In this document: piece after piece, positions 1 through 7,598 of the stretch
Layout: the number at the start of each line of letters is the position of its first letter
Position numbering within the stretch: the first letter of the stretch is position 1
The notes under the pieces: generated by a model
Told to the model about the DNA's origin: nothing
Seen by the model: the letters and a program-made list of their open reading frames with translations, nothing else
The model's database searches: none
Program-made: the position numbers and the translations under genes
Source: Vandammella animalimorsus
GTDB taxonomy: Bacteria; Pseudomonadota; Gammaproteobacteria; Burkholderiales; Burkholderiaceae_C
Direction of reading: 5' to 3'
Length of the DNA: 64,000 nt
Assembly: GCF_002285285.1 (NCBI RefSeq)
Contig: NZ_NSJF01000007.1
Location: forward strand, 1-64,000

Positions 1-155
1 TGCCCGAAGGCAAGGAAATGGTCATGCCTGGCGACAACGTCAGCATCACCGTCAAGCTGATTGCCCCGATCGCCATGGAAGAGGGCCTGCGTTTTGCGAT
101 CCGCGAAGGCGGTCGTACCGTCGGCGCCGGCGTGGTGGCCAAGATCATTGCCTAA
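1..155 (+). CDS. tuf: Elongation factor Tu, C-terminal end (partial)
   Basis: The first complete codon is at position 3 and the reading frame ends in TAA at 153-155. About 50 residues remain, covering the end of beta-barrel domain 3 ([20 protein letters not shown], then [18 protein letters not shown]), which is highly diagnostic of EF-Tu. EF-Tu is the GTPase that carries aminoacyl-tRNA to the ribosome. The rest of the gene lies upstream of the window. The order tuf then rpsJ, 26 bp apart, is the usual str/S10 junction in proteobacteria, so rpsJ may be transcribed with tuf. Confidence 0.95.
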   Translation, partial: PEGKEMVMPGDNVSITVKLIAPIAMEEGLRFAIREGGRTVGAGVVAKIIA

Positions 156-181
156 CTCTCAGGTGAGAAGGAAGTCACACC

Positions 182-493
182 GTGAGCAAGCAAAAGATCC
201 GTATCCGCCTCAAGGCCTTCGATTACAAGCTGATCGACCAGTCGGCAGCCGAAATCGTTGATACCGCCAAGCGCACCGGCGCCATCGTCAAGGGCCCAGT
301 GCCCTTGCCCACGCGCTTCAAGCGTTTCGACATCCTGCGTTCGCCGCACGTCAACAAGAGCAGTCGCGACCAGCTGGAAATTCGCACGCACCAGCGTTTG
401 ATGGACATCGTTGATCCGACCGACAAGACCGTCGATGCACTGATGAAACTGGACCTGCCTGCTGGCGTGGACGTGGAAATCAAGCTGCAGTAA
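182..493 (+). CDS. rpsJ: 30S ribosomal protein S10
   Basis: This 103-residue protein has the standard S10 length and sequence ([14 protein letters not shown] near the N-terminus, [17 protein letters not shown] in the middle, [10 protein letters not shown] at the end). S10 binds the head of the 30S subunit and also acts in transcription antitermination as NusE. The start codon is GTG at 182, preceded by a purine-rich ribosome site (AGGTGAGAAGGAAG). The gene follows tuf closely and is followed by its own intrinsic terminator, so here S10 is separated transcriptionally from the rest of the 'S10 operon'. Confidence 0.97.
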   Translation: MSKQKIRIRLKAFDYKLIDQSAAEIVDTAKRTGAIVKGPVPLPTRFKRFDILRSPHVNKSSRDQLEIRTHQRLMDIVDPTDKTVDALMKLDLPAGVDVEIKLQ

Positions 494-512
494 CGCGCGC
501 TCTGCGTCATTA

Positions 513-547
513 AAAGCCTGTGTCGTTTTTGCGGCACAGGCTTTTTT
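513..547 (+). terminator. Intrinsic terminator after rpsJ
   Basis: A perfect 10-bp stem, AAAGCCTGTG (513-522) paired with CACAGGCTTT (535-544), with a 12-base loop, runs directly into a T tract. It lies 20 bp after the rpsJ stop and well before rplC, so it should end most tuf-rpsJ transcripts. Confidence 0.85.
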
Positions 548-631
548 CATAGTATGGCCAGCAATGCAGCCTGCTGCGCAGGGCAGACAGACAGTTTTGA
601 GTGTGACTTCAGCATCTGGCACAGGGGGAGC

Positions 632-660
632 TTGCTGTTTGTTTTTTGGCTGGCTATAAT
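632..660 (+). promoter_or_regulatory. Sigma-70-type promoter for rplC and downstream ribosomal genes
   Basis: TTGCTG (632-637) and a perfect TATAAT (655-660) are separated by exactly 17 bp. Predicted start is near 667, giving a leader of about 150 nt before rplC. The promoter sits downstream of the rpsJ terminator, which supports independent transcription of the rplC-rpsQ block. Confidence 0.7.
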
Positions 661-666
661 CGCTGG

Positions 667-818
667 CTTCGCCTATTGGCGCGCCATTTTTGTGGTTTGT
701 CTGGGGCGGAGATTTTTTCAACAACCTTCTCTCACGCTGGCGTCATGACTGGATGTGATGGCTGGCAAACGCATGCCGCCAATTGCAGTGGCTGCGGTGA
801 GAGTTCTGGAGCAAAACA
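667..818 (+). other. Untranslated leader of the rplC operon, possibly regulatory
   Basis: No gene is seen in 548-818. Within the predicted leader, CTCTCAC (729-735) is perfectly complementary to GTGAGAG (797-803), which ends four bases before the GGAG ribosome site (808-811) of rplC. A long-range stem closing just upstream of the ribosome site is the kind of structure used in L4-type autoregulation in other bacteria, but no match to the known E. coli S10 leader could be made by eye. Confidence 0.35.
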
Positions 819-1478
819 ATGAGTCTGAGTAACTCCCTGGGGTTGCTGGGCCGCAAGGTGGGCATGATGCGCCTTTTCACCGATGACGGGGAGTCCATCC
901 CTGTGACGGTGGTGGATGTGTCGGGCAACCGCGTGACCCAGGTCAAGACCCAAGAGAACGACGGGTACACCGCTCTGCAGCTGACTTTCGGGTCGCGCAA
1001 AGCGTCGCGTGTTACCAAGCCTGAGGCTGGCCATCTGGCCAAGGCAGGGGTTGAGGCGGGTGAGATCGTGCGCGAATTCCGTGTCACCGAAGAAACCGCT
1101 GGCCAATACGCCGCTGGCGCTAATGTGCCGGTCGCAAACCTGTTTGCTGCAGGTCAAAAGGTGGATGTGCAGGGCACCTCCATCGGTAAAGGCTATGCCG
1201 GCACCATCAAGCGCCACAACTTCGGCTCGCAGCGCGCCTCGCACGGTAACAGCCGCTCGCACAACGTGCCCGGCTCGATCGGTATGGCTCAGGACCCTGG
1301 TCGCATCTTCCCCGGCAAGCGCATGACTGGCCATATGGGCGATGAAACGGTGACCACGCAGAACCTGGACATCGTGCGTGTCGACGAAGCGCGCCAGCTG
1401 CTGCTCATCAAAGGTGCCATTCCCGGTGCCAAAGGTGGTTTTGTGACGGTTCGTCCTGCTGTGAAGGGAGCGAAGTGA
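819..1478 (+). CDS. rplC: 50S ribosomal protein L3
   Basis: This 219-residue protein matches L3 over its length: [13 protein letters not shown] at the N-terminus, the [12 protein letters not shown] segment and the [18 protein letters not shown] loop that reaches the peptidyl transferase centre. L3 is a primary binder of 23S rRNA needed early in 50S assembly. The ATG at 819 follows a GGAG ribosome site by seven bases. It is the first gene of a ten-gene block that ends at rpsQ, and its stop codon overlaps the start of rplD (TGATG). Confidence 0.97.
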   Translation: MSLSNSLGLLGRKVGMMRLFTDDGESIPVTVVDVSGNRVTQVKTQENDGYTALQLTFGSRKASRVTKPEAGHLAKAGVEAGEIVREFRVTEETAGQYAAGANVPVANLFAAGQKVDVQGTSIGKGYAGTIKRHNFGSQRASHGNSRSHNVPGSIGMAQDPGRIFPGKRMTGHMGDETVTTQNLDIVRVDEARQLLLIKGAIPGAKGGFVTVRPAVKGAK

Positions 1479-2095
1479 TGCAAGTAGAGCTCCTCAACGA
1501 TCAAGGCCAGGCCTCGACCTGCGATGTGCCCGAGGCGCTGTTCGGCCGTGACTACAACGAAGCGCTGATCCACCAGATTGTCGTGGCCTATCAGGCCAAT
1601 GCCCGTCAGGGTACGCGTGCGCAGAAGGACCGTCAGCAGGTTCGTCACTCGACCAAGAAACCGTTCCGCCAGAAGGGTACCGGCAATGCGCGCGCCGGCA
1701 TGACGTCCTCGCCGCTGTGGCGTGGGGGCGGTCGCGTGTTCCCCAACCTGCCCGAAGAGAACTTCTCGCACAAGGTCAACAAGAAGCAATACCGTGCTGG
1801 CATCGCTTCGATCTTCTCGAAGCTGGTGGCCGATGGTCGCCTGTCCGTTGTCGAGGACATCAAGCTCGACAGCCCCAAGACCAAGGCGTTCGCTTCCAAA
1901 CTCAAAAACATGAAGGTCGATTCTGCGCTGCTGATCGCCGATGAGGTTGATGAGAACCTCTATCTGGCATCGCGCAACCTGGCCAACGTGTATGTCATCG
2001 AGCCCCGTTACGTCGATCCTCTCTCGCTGGTGCATTTCAAGAAGGTGCTGGTGACCAAGGGTGCGGTTGACAAGCTCAAGGAGATGTTCGCATGA
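1478..2095 (+). CDS. rplD: 50S ribosomal protein L4
   Basis: A 205-residue L4 protein with the conserved loop residues [15 protein letters not shown] and [14 protein letters not shown] that extend into the exit tunnel. In E. coli L4 is also the autorepressor of the S10 operon. The ATG at 1478 overlaps the rplC stop (TGATG), indicating translational coupling. A GTG directly before it at 1475 would add one residue, but the MQVELLN start fits the family better. The C-terminus ([14 protein letters not shown]) is typical of the betaproteobacterial protein. Confidence 0.96.
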   Translation: MQVELLNDQGQASTCDVPEALFGRDYNEALIHQIVVAYQANARQGTRAQKDRQQVRHSTKKPFRQKGTGNARAGMTSSPLWRGGGRVFPNLPEENFSHKVNKKQYRAGIASIFSKLVADGRLSVVEDIKLDSPKTKAFASKLKNMKVDSALLIADEVDENLYLASRNLANVYVIEPRYVDPLSLVHFKKVLVTKGAVDKLKEMFA

Positions 2096-2427
2096 GCCGC
2101 ATCAATCCGACCCCCAAAGAGCGCCAGTTCAGCGAAGGCCGCCTGTATCAGGTGCTGGTTGCTCCCATCGTTTCGGAGAAGGCCACATTCGCGGCCGAAA
2201 GCTCCAACGCTGTGACCTTCAAGGTCCTGCGTGATGCCACCAAGGCCGAGATCAAGGCAGCCGTTGAGCTGCTGTTCAAGGTTGAGGTCGAGGGCGTCTC
2301 CGTCGTCAACGTCAAAGGCAAGACCAAGCGCTTTGGGCGCACCATTGGCCGCCGCGATCATGTGCGCAAGGCCTATGTGCGTCTCAAGGAAGGTCAAGCG
2401 CTGAACCTGTCCGGGGAGGCTGCGTAA
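2092..2427 (+). CDS. rplW: 50S ribosomal protein L23
   Basis: This 111-residue protein is L23, which sits at the exit of the ribosomal tunnel and docks trigger factor and SRP. Recognisable segments are [16 protein letters not shown] and the [25 protein letters not shown] loop region. The ATG overlaps the rplD stop by four bases (ATGA), so it is translationally coupled. It is slightly longer at the N-terminus than the roughly 100-residue E. coli protein, as is common in Burkholderiales. Confidence 0.96.
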   Translation: MSRINPTPKERQFSEGRLYQVLVAPIVSEKATFAAESSNAVTFKVLRDATKAEIKAAVELLFKVEVEGVSVVNVKGKTKRFGRTIGRRDHVRKAYVRLKEGQALNLSGEAA

Positions 2428-2430
2428 ACC

Positions 2431-3258
2431 ATGGCTATCATCAAACTCAAACCCCAGACGCCCGGTCAGCGCGGTGCGGTGAAGATTTCCCGCGCGCATC
2501 TGCACAAGGGCAAGGGCTACGCTCCACTGCTGGAGTCGCAGCACCAGAAGTCCGGCCGCAACAACAACGGTCACATCACGACGCGCCACAAAGGCGGCGG
2601 TCACAAGCACCACTACCGTGTGGTGGATTTCCGCCGCAACGACAAGGACGGTATCCCAGCCAAGATCGAGCGCATCGAGTACGACCCGAACCGCTCGGCC
2701 CACCTGGCCCTGGTGCTGTACGCCGATGGCGAGCGTCGTTACATCATTGCCCCGCGTGGTCTGGAAGTTGGCGCCAGCATCGTCTCTGGCGCTGAGGCTC
2801 CGATCAAGGCCGGCAATACGCTGCCCATCCGCAACATCCCGGTGGGCTCGACCATCCACTGCATTGAGCTGCAGCCTGGCGCTGGCGCGCAAATCGCCCG
2901 CTCGGCCGGTACTTCGGCTACGTTGTTGGCCCGTGAAGGCGTTTATGCCCAGGTGCGTTTGCGCTCTGGTGAAGTGCGCAAGGTCCACATCGAGTGCCGC
3001 GCCACGATTGGCGAAGTCGCCAATGAAGAGCATAGCCTGCGCCGTTTTGGCAAGGCCGGCGTCAAGCGCTGGATGGGCATTCGCCCGACCGTGCGTGGTG
3101 TGGTGATGAACCCGATCGACCACCCGCATGGTGGTGGTGAAGGCCGCACGGGCGAAGGCCGTCATCCTGTGGATCCATGGGGTAACCTGACCAAGGGCTA
3201 CAGGACCCGTAATAACAAGCGGACACAGACTTTCATTGTGTCGCGTCGTAAGAAATAA
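2431..3258 (+). CDS. rplB: 50S ribosomal protein L2
   Basis: At 275 residues this is a full-length L2, required for subunit joining and peptidyl transfer. It carries the [19 protein letters not shown]-terminal segment and the C-terminal [20 protein letters not shown] segment containing the conserved peptidyl-transferase-proximal histidine (in the HPHGGGEG motif). It begins three bases after the rplW stop, in line with a single polycistronic message. Confidence 0.97.
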   Translation: MAIIKLKPQTPGQRGAVKISRAHLHKGKGYAPLLESQHQKSGRNNNGHITTRHKGGGHKHHYRVVDFRRNDKDGIPAKIERIEYDPNRSAHLALVLYADGERRYIIAPRGLEVGASIVSGAEAPIKAGNTLPIRNIPVGSTIHCIELQPGAGAQIARSAGTSATLLAREGVYAQVRLRSGEVRKVHIECRATIGEVANEEHSLRRFGKAGVKRWMGIRPTVRGVVMNPIDHPHGGGEGRTGEGRHPVDPWGNLTKGYRTRNNKRTQTFIVSRRKK

Positions 3259-3270
3259 GGGCAGGGCGCC

Positions 3271-3546
3271 ATGACACGTTCACTCAAGAAAGGTCCTTTC
3301 GTGGATCACCACCTGCTGGCCAAGGTTGAGAAAGCCGTTGCTGGCAAGGACAAGCGGCCGGTCAAGACCTGGTCGCGCCGCTCCATGGTGTTGCCGGAGT
3401 TCATCGGTCTGACGATCGCTGTGCACAACGGCAAGCAGCATGTGCCTGTGTATGTTACCGATCAGATGGTTGGCCACAAGCTGGGGGAGTTCGCGCTCAC
3501 CCGCACCTTCAAGGGCCACCCTGCTGACAAGAAAGCCAAGAAGTAA
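3271..3546 (+). CDS. rpsS: 30S ribosomal protein S19
   Basis: A 91-residue S19 with the canonical start [15 protein letters not shown] and the [21 protein letters not shown] segment. S19 contacts S13 and the A-site finger in the 30S head. It lies 12 bp after rplB with a GGGCAGGG ribosome-site-like stretch ahead of the ATG, and 11 bp before rplV. Confidence 0.97.
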   Translation: MTRSLKKGPFVDHHLLAKVEKAVAGKDKRPVKTWSRRSMVLPEFIGLTIAVHNGKQHVPVYVTDQMVGHKLGEFALTRTFKGHPADKKAKK

Positions 3547-3557
3547 GGAGTCCAATC

Positions 3558-3890
3558 ATGTCTGAAACACGTGCTGTACTCCGTGGCGTGCGCCTGTCTG
3601 CCGACAAGGGCCGCCTCGTGGCCGACCTGATCCGTGGCAAGAAAGTGGAGCAGGCTTTGAACATTCTGCAGTTCTCGCCGAAGAAGGCTGCCGGCATCAT
3701 CAAGAAAGTGCTGGAATCGGCCATTGCCAACGCCGAGCACAACGACGGCGCCGACATCGACGAGCTGCGCGTCAAAACCATCTACGTCGAGCAGGGCATG
3801 ACCCTCAAGCGCTTCGCTGCACGCGCCAAGGGCCGTGGTAACCGCATCAGCAAACCGACCTGCCACGTCTACGTGACGGTGGGCTACTAA
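3558..3890 (+). CDS. rplV: 50S ribosomal protein L22
   Basis: This 110-residue protein is L22, whose extended hairpin lines the nascent peptide tunnel. Seen are [22 protein letters not shown] at the N-terminus (split here by family convention) and the hairpin tip residues around [11 protein letters not shown] before the C-terminal HVYVTVGY. A ribosome site (AAGGAG) precedes the ATG. Confidence 0.96.
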   Translation: MSETRAVLRGVRLSADKGRLVADLIRGKKVEQALNILQFSPKKAAGIIKKVLESAIANAEHNDGADIDELRVKTIYVEQGMTLKRFAARAKGRGNRISKPTCHVYVTVGY

Positions 3891-3904
3891 GCCAGAGGAC
3901 GACT

Positions 3905-4759
3905 ATGGGACAGAAAATCAACCCAACCGGTTTCCGCCTGGCGGTAAGCCGCGATTGGTCCAGCCGTTGGTACGCCAACAACCGCGATTTCGCTGGCATG
4001 CTGGCCGAAGACATCGAGGTGCGCGATTACCTCAAGAAGAAGCTCAAGAACGCGCAGGTCTCGCGCGTGCTGATCGAGCGTCCTGCCAAAAACGCCCGTA
4101 TCACCATTTACTCGGCACGTCCGGGTGTGGTGATCGGCAAGAAAGGTGAGGACATTGAGAACCTGAAGAAGGAGCTCACCCGCATGTTGGGCGTGCCGGT
4201 GGCTGTGAACATCGAGGAAGTGCGCAAGCCTGAGATCGATGCCCAGCTGATTGCCGACAGCATCACCCAGCAGTTGGAAAAGCGCATCATGTTCCGCCGC
4301 GCCATGAAGCGCGCCATGCAGAACGCCATGCGCCTGGGCGCCCAGGGCATCAAGATCATGTCTTCGGGCCGTCTGAACGGCATCGAAATCGCCCGTACCG
4401 AGTGGTACCGCGAAGGCCGCGTGCCGCTGCACACGCTGCGCGCCGACATCGACTATGCAACCTCGGAAGCCTCCACGACCTACGGCATCATCGGTGTCAA
4501 GGTCTGGGTTTACAAGGGCGATACGCTGGGCCGCAATGACCTGCCCGCAGCCCCTGAGCCCCGCGCTGACGAGGAGCGTCGTCCGCGTGGCCGTCGCCCG
4601 GCCGGTGGCCGCGGCGGTCGTCGCGGTGCCGGCAGCAATGCCGCGCCGGTCGATGGTAGTGACAAACCCGCAGAGGCACTCGGTGCCAATGCATCTGCCG
4701 CCGTTAAGCGCGCTGCTGAAAGCGCGCCCGCCACAGCTGCGGACGGTAAAGGAGAATAA
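3905..4759 (+). CDS. rpsC: 30S ribosomal protein S3, with long C-terminal tail
   Basis: The first roughly 215 residues are a standard S3: [13 protein letters not shown] start, KH domain with [10 protein letters not shown], and the C-terminal IKVWVYKGD domain. S3 forms part of the mRNA entry channel and helicase of the 30S subunit. The protein is 284 residues, against 233 in E. coli. The extra tail of about 65 residues is Arg/Gly-rich ([19 protein letters not shown]) and then Ala-rich. Such tails occur in Burkholderiales but are variable and probably disordered. Confidence 0.96.
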   Translation: MGQKINPTGFRLAVSRDWSSRWYANNRDFAGMLAEDIEVRDYLKKKLKNAQVSRVLIERPAKNARITIYSARPGVVIGKKGEDIENLKKELTRMLGVPVAVNIEEVRKPEIDAQLIADSITQQLEKRIMFRRAMKRAMQNAMRLGAQGIKIMSSGRLNGIEIARTEWYREGRVPLHTLRADIDYATSEASTTYGIIGVKVWVYKGDTLGRNDLPAAPEPRADEERRPRGRRPAGGRGGRRGAGSNAAPVDGSDKPAEALGANASAAVKRAAESAPATAADGKGE

Positions 4760-4761
4760 GC

Positions 4762-5178
4762 ATGCTGCAACCTGCTCGCCGCAAGTACCGCAAAGAGCAA
4801 AAAGGCCGCAACACCGGGATCGCAACCCGTGGCAACACGGTAGCGTTTGGTGAATTCGGTCTGAAGTCCACCGATCGCGGCCGCCTGACGGCCCGTCAGA
4901 TCGAATCGGCGCGTCGCGCCATCACCCGCCACGTCAAGCGCGGCGGTCGCATCTGGATCCGCGTGTTCCCGGACAAGCCCATTTCCACCAAGCCCGCTGA
5001 AGTGCGTATGGGTAACGGCAAGGGCAACCCGGACTACTACGTGGCCGAGATCCAGCCGGGCAAGGTGATTTACGAGATCACTGGCGTGCCTGAAGAGCTG
5101 GCGCGTGAGGCTTTCCGTCTGGCTGCGGCCAAGCTGCCGCTGCGCACGACCTTCGTGACCCGCCAACTGGGCGCTTGA
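4762..5178 (+). CDS. rplP: 50S ribosomal protein L16
   Basis: A 138-residue L16 with the expected [17 protein letters not shown] start and the conserved [16 protein letters not shown] segment near the peptidyl transferase centre. It begins two bases after the rpsC stop. L16 organises the A-site tRNA arm and is added late in 50S assembly. Confidence 0.97.
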   Translation: MLQPARRKYRKEQKGRNTGIATRGNTVAFGEFGLKSTDRGRLTARQIESARRAITRHVKRGGRIWIRVFPDKPISTKPAEVRMGNGKGNPDYYVAEIQPGKVIYEITGVPEELAREAFRLAAAKLPLRTTFVTRQLGA

Positions 5179-5194
5179 TTCAGGAGATACCCAC

Positions 5195-5425
5195 ATGGCT
5201 AAGAAATCGACTGAAAAGCAAAGCAAGGCCCAGGCACTGCGCGAGAAAGACGTCGCCGGCCTGAAAGAGGAAGTCAAATCGCTGCAAAAGGCCCATTTCG
5301 GCCTGCGCATGCAGGTGGCGACCCAGCAGCTGAACAACACGTCGGCACTGCGCACCACTCGCCGCGACATTGCCCGCGCCAAGACCATCCTGAACCAGAA
5401 GCAAGCCCAGGCGAAAGCCAGCTAA
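5195..5425 (+). CDS. rpmC: 50S ribosomal protein L29 with extended N-terminus
   Basis: The core ([20 protein letters not shown], then [12 protein letters not shown] and [11 protein letters not shown]) is clearly L29, a two-helix protein near the tunnel exit. The protein is 76 residues, about ten longer than usual. The extra residues are at the N-terminus ([13 protein letters not shown]), following an ATG with AGGAGA seven bases upstream, so the extended start is well supported by the ribosome site. Confidence 0.95.
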   Translation: MAKKSTEKQSKAQALREKDVAGLKEEVKSLQKAHFGLRMQVATQQLNNTSALRTTRRDIARAKTILNQKQAQAKAS

Positions 5426-5434
5426 GGAGCCGAT

Positions 5435-5704
5435 ATGACGGAAGAAAAGAAATCCCTCAAGCGCACCTTGGTTGGCAAGGTGGTCAGCGACAAGCGCGCC
5501 AAGACCGTGACCGTGCTGGTGGAGCGCCGCGTCAAGCACCCGATCTACGGCAAGATCGTGATCCGTTCGAGCAAGTACCATGCCCACGACGAAGCGGGCG
5601 AGTACAAGCTGGGCGACACCATCGAGATCACCGAAAGCCGTCCGATCTCCAAGACCAAGACCTGGGTGGCCACCCGCTTGGTACAAAAAGCCGCGCTGGT
5701 GTGA
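5435..5704 (+). CDS. rpsQ: 30S ribosomal protein S17
   Basis: An 89-residue S17, a primary 16S rRNA binder, with [20 protein letters not shown] and the [10 protein letters not shown] segment. It is the last gene of the block: the next gene is hemE and an intrinsic terminator lies between them. In most bacteria rplN of the spc operon would follow. Confidence 0.96.
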   Translation: MTEEKKSLKRTLVGKVVSDKRAKTVTVLVERRVKHPIYGKIVIRSSKYHAHDEAGEYKLGDTIEITESRPISKTKTWVATRLVQKAALV

Positions 5705-5760
5705 TGCCATAGGTTGATGCCGATGCATTGAATGGCACTGGCGTCCAACCCAACCCGCCA

Positions 5761-5796
5761 ACAAAGCCCTGCAAGCGATTGCAGGGCTTTGTTTTT
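5761..5796 (+). terminator. Strong intrinsic terminator after rpsQ
   Basis: ACAAAGCCCTGCAA (5761-5774) pairs perfectly with TTGCAGGGCTTTGT (5779-5792) around a four-base loop, GCGA, and is followed by a T run. This 14-bp stem closes the ribosomal protein operon 56 bp after rpsQ. Confidence 0.9.
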
Positions 5797-5884
5797 GTGG
5801 TTTGGCTCTGCCGTTTCCATCTTGCCTGCACGAAGCACAGGCGCAGCGCCTGAGCAGGGCCCGATCTGCGCGACAATCTCGGCC

Positions 5885-7012
5885 ATGACTTTCGCGCCGC
5901 TTCAAAACGACACTTTTCTGCGTGCCTGCCGCCGTCAGGCTACCGACTACACCCCCCTGTGGATGATGCGCCAGGCCGGGCGCTATTTGCCCGAGTACAA
6001 GGCCACGCGCGCCAAGGCAGGCAGCTTCATGGGGTTGGCCACGAATGTGGACTACGCCACAGAGGTGACGCTGCAGCCGCTGCAGCGCTATGCGCTGGAT
6101 GCGGCGATCCTGTTCTCCGACATTCTTACCGTGCCCGATGCCATGGGCCTGGGGCTGCATTTCATCGAAGGAGAAGGCCCGCGCTTTGAGCGCTGTGCCG
6201 CCGATGAGGCCAGTATTGCCGCGCTGCGCGTGCCCGACATGGATCGGCTGCGCTATGTGTTCGATGCCGTAACCTCAATCCGCCGTGCGCTGGCCGGACG
6301 GGTGCCGTTGATCGGCTTTTCCGGCAGCCCCTGGACGCTGGCTTGCTACATGGTCGAGGGTGGCAGCAGCTCTGACTACCGCAAGATCAAAACCCTGATG
6401 TATGCCCGCCCGGATCTGCTGCAGCGGCTGCTGCAGATCAATGCCGATGCCGTGGCTGCCTATTTGAACGCTCAAATCCAGGCGGGCGCTCAGGCGGTGA
6501 TGTTGTTTGACAGCTGGGGCGGGGTGTTGGCGGACAGCCATTTCCGCAGCTTCAGTCTGGCCCATACAGCGCGCGTGCTGGCGCAATTGCAGCGCCTCGG
6601 CCCCGATGGCAGTGATGTGCCGCGCATTGTGTTCACCAAGGGCGGGGCCTTGTGGCTGGACGCCATGGCCGGGCTCGATTGCGAGGTGCTGGGCCTGGAC
6701 TGGACTGCCAATCTGGCCCAGGCTCGCGCCTTGGTTGGCGGGCAGGCCGGACAGCCGGGCAAGGCGTTGCAGGGCAATTTGGATCCCAATGTGCTGTTTG
6801 CGCCACCTGCGGTGATCGAACGGGAGGCTCAGCGTGTGCTGGAGGATTTTGGACCACCCCACACAGACAGGGCCAGCAGCGGGCCCACGCACGTCTTCAA
6901 CCTGGGGCATGGCATCAGCCAGTTCACCCCGCCCGAGCATGTGCATTGCCTGGTCGAAGCCGTGCACACCCATTCGCGCCGCATGCGCCAGTTGGCATCC
7001 ACGCCGCGCTGA
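5885..7012 (+). CDS. hemE: Uroporphyrinogen decarboxylase
   Basis: This enzyme removes four carboxyl groups from uroporphyrinogen III to give coproporphyrinogen III in haem synthesis. From the ATG at 5885 it has 375 residues, the usual length. Visible signatures are the N-terminal [15 protein letters not shown], the [12 protein letters not shown] segment with the catalytic aspartate, [16 protein letters not shown], and the C-terminal [15 protein letters not shown]. An upstream in-frame extension to 5732 would overlap the rpsQ terminator and has no family support. The gene is alone between a terminator and a long gap. Confidence 0.96.
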   Translation: MTFAPLQNDTFLRACRRQATDYTPLWMMRQAGRYLPEYKATRAKAGSFMGLATNVDYATEVTLQPLQRYALDAAILFSDILTVPDAMGLGLHFIEGEGPRFERCAADEASIAALRVPDMDRLRYVFDAVTSIRRALAGRVPLIGFSGSPWTLACYMVEGGSSSDYRKIKTLMYARPDLLQRLLQINADAVAAYLNAQIQAGAQAVMLFDSWGGVLADSHFRSFSLAHTARVLAQLQRLGPDGSDVPRIVFTKGGALWLDAMAGLDCEVLGLDWTANLAQARALVGGQAGQPGKALQGNLDPNVLFAPPAVIEREAQRVLEDFGPPHTDRASSGPTHVFNLGHGISQFTPPEHVHCLVEAVHTHSRRMRQLASTPR

Positions 7013-7598
7013 AGCGGGGGGCCATCGTTGCGTTGGACGGACTGGACTGGCAGACAGGCCCAGGGCTTTGTGCACACCGCAAGCCATGCGTGCACTGAGT
7101 GCAGCCTGGTAAGCCGATGTTTTTAAAAACCATCCATAACCCATTGATTTTTATTGGGTGAAAGCTTTGCTTAAATCGCAGGCAAGCTAAGCAAGGGCTT
7201 GATTTCACAGGCCTTGAAGGCAGATGCCTGCAGCTTCTCCACAAACTTGTCCACAGAAATTGGGGGTTATCCCTGAAATCGCTGCGCGATCAAGCTGTTG
7301 CGCGTGTTTTGGGTTGGGGCAAGGGCATCGCAACCGGACATCACAGGCGCTGCAGGGGGATTGGCCTTTGACTTTACCCACAGCGGCTCCCCCCAAGGCA
7401 GAGGATTCCTGCTGTGTGCTTGAGTTGGTGGCAACCCCATGAATTCATTGAAATTTCTTTGCTTGTCAACATGCTTGAAGGTGCTGAGGCAAAGCCATTG
7501 ATGCCATGGCAACGGGCTTGCGAGCATGCTATGCACAGACTTATCCACATGGTGAGGGCAGGCCTCCTTCATGCGGCAGTGCGCCGCAAACGTGCCCT
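7013..7598. other. 586-bp intergenic region with clustered DnaA-box-like sequences
   Basis: No convincing gene is present. It holds one perfect DnaA box, TTATCCACA (7541-7549), and three one-mismatch relatives on the same strand: TTCTCCACA (7235-7243), TTGTCCACA (7247-7255, three bases after the first) and TTACCCACA (7374-7382). Base composition is more AT-rich than the flanks around 7130-7180 and 7440-7480. The region presumably contains the priA promoter. Confidence 0.5.

Noticed and set aside
7013-7598. Chromosomal replication origin
   Set aside because: DnaA-box-like sequences cluster here, but dnaA, dnaN, gyrB and rpmH are not nearby, and no AT-rich unwinding repeats were seen.
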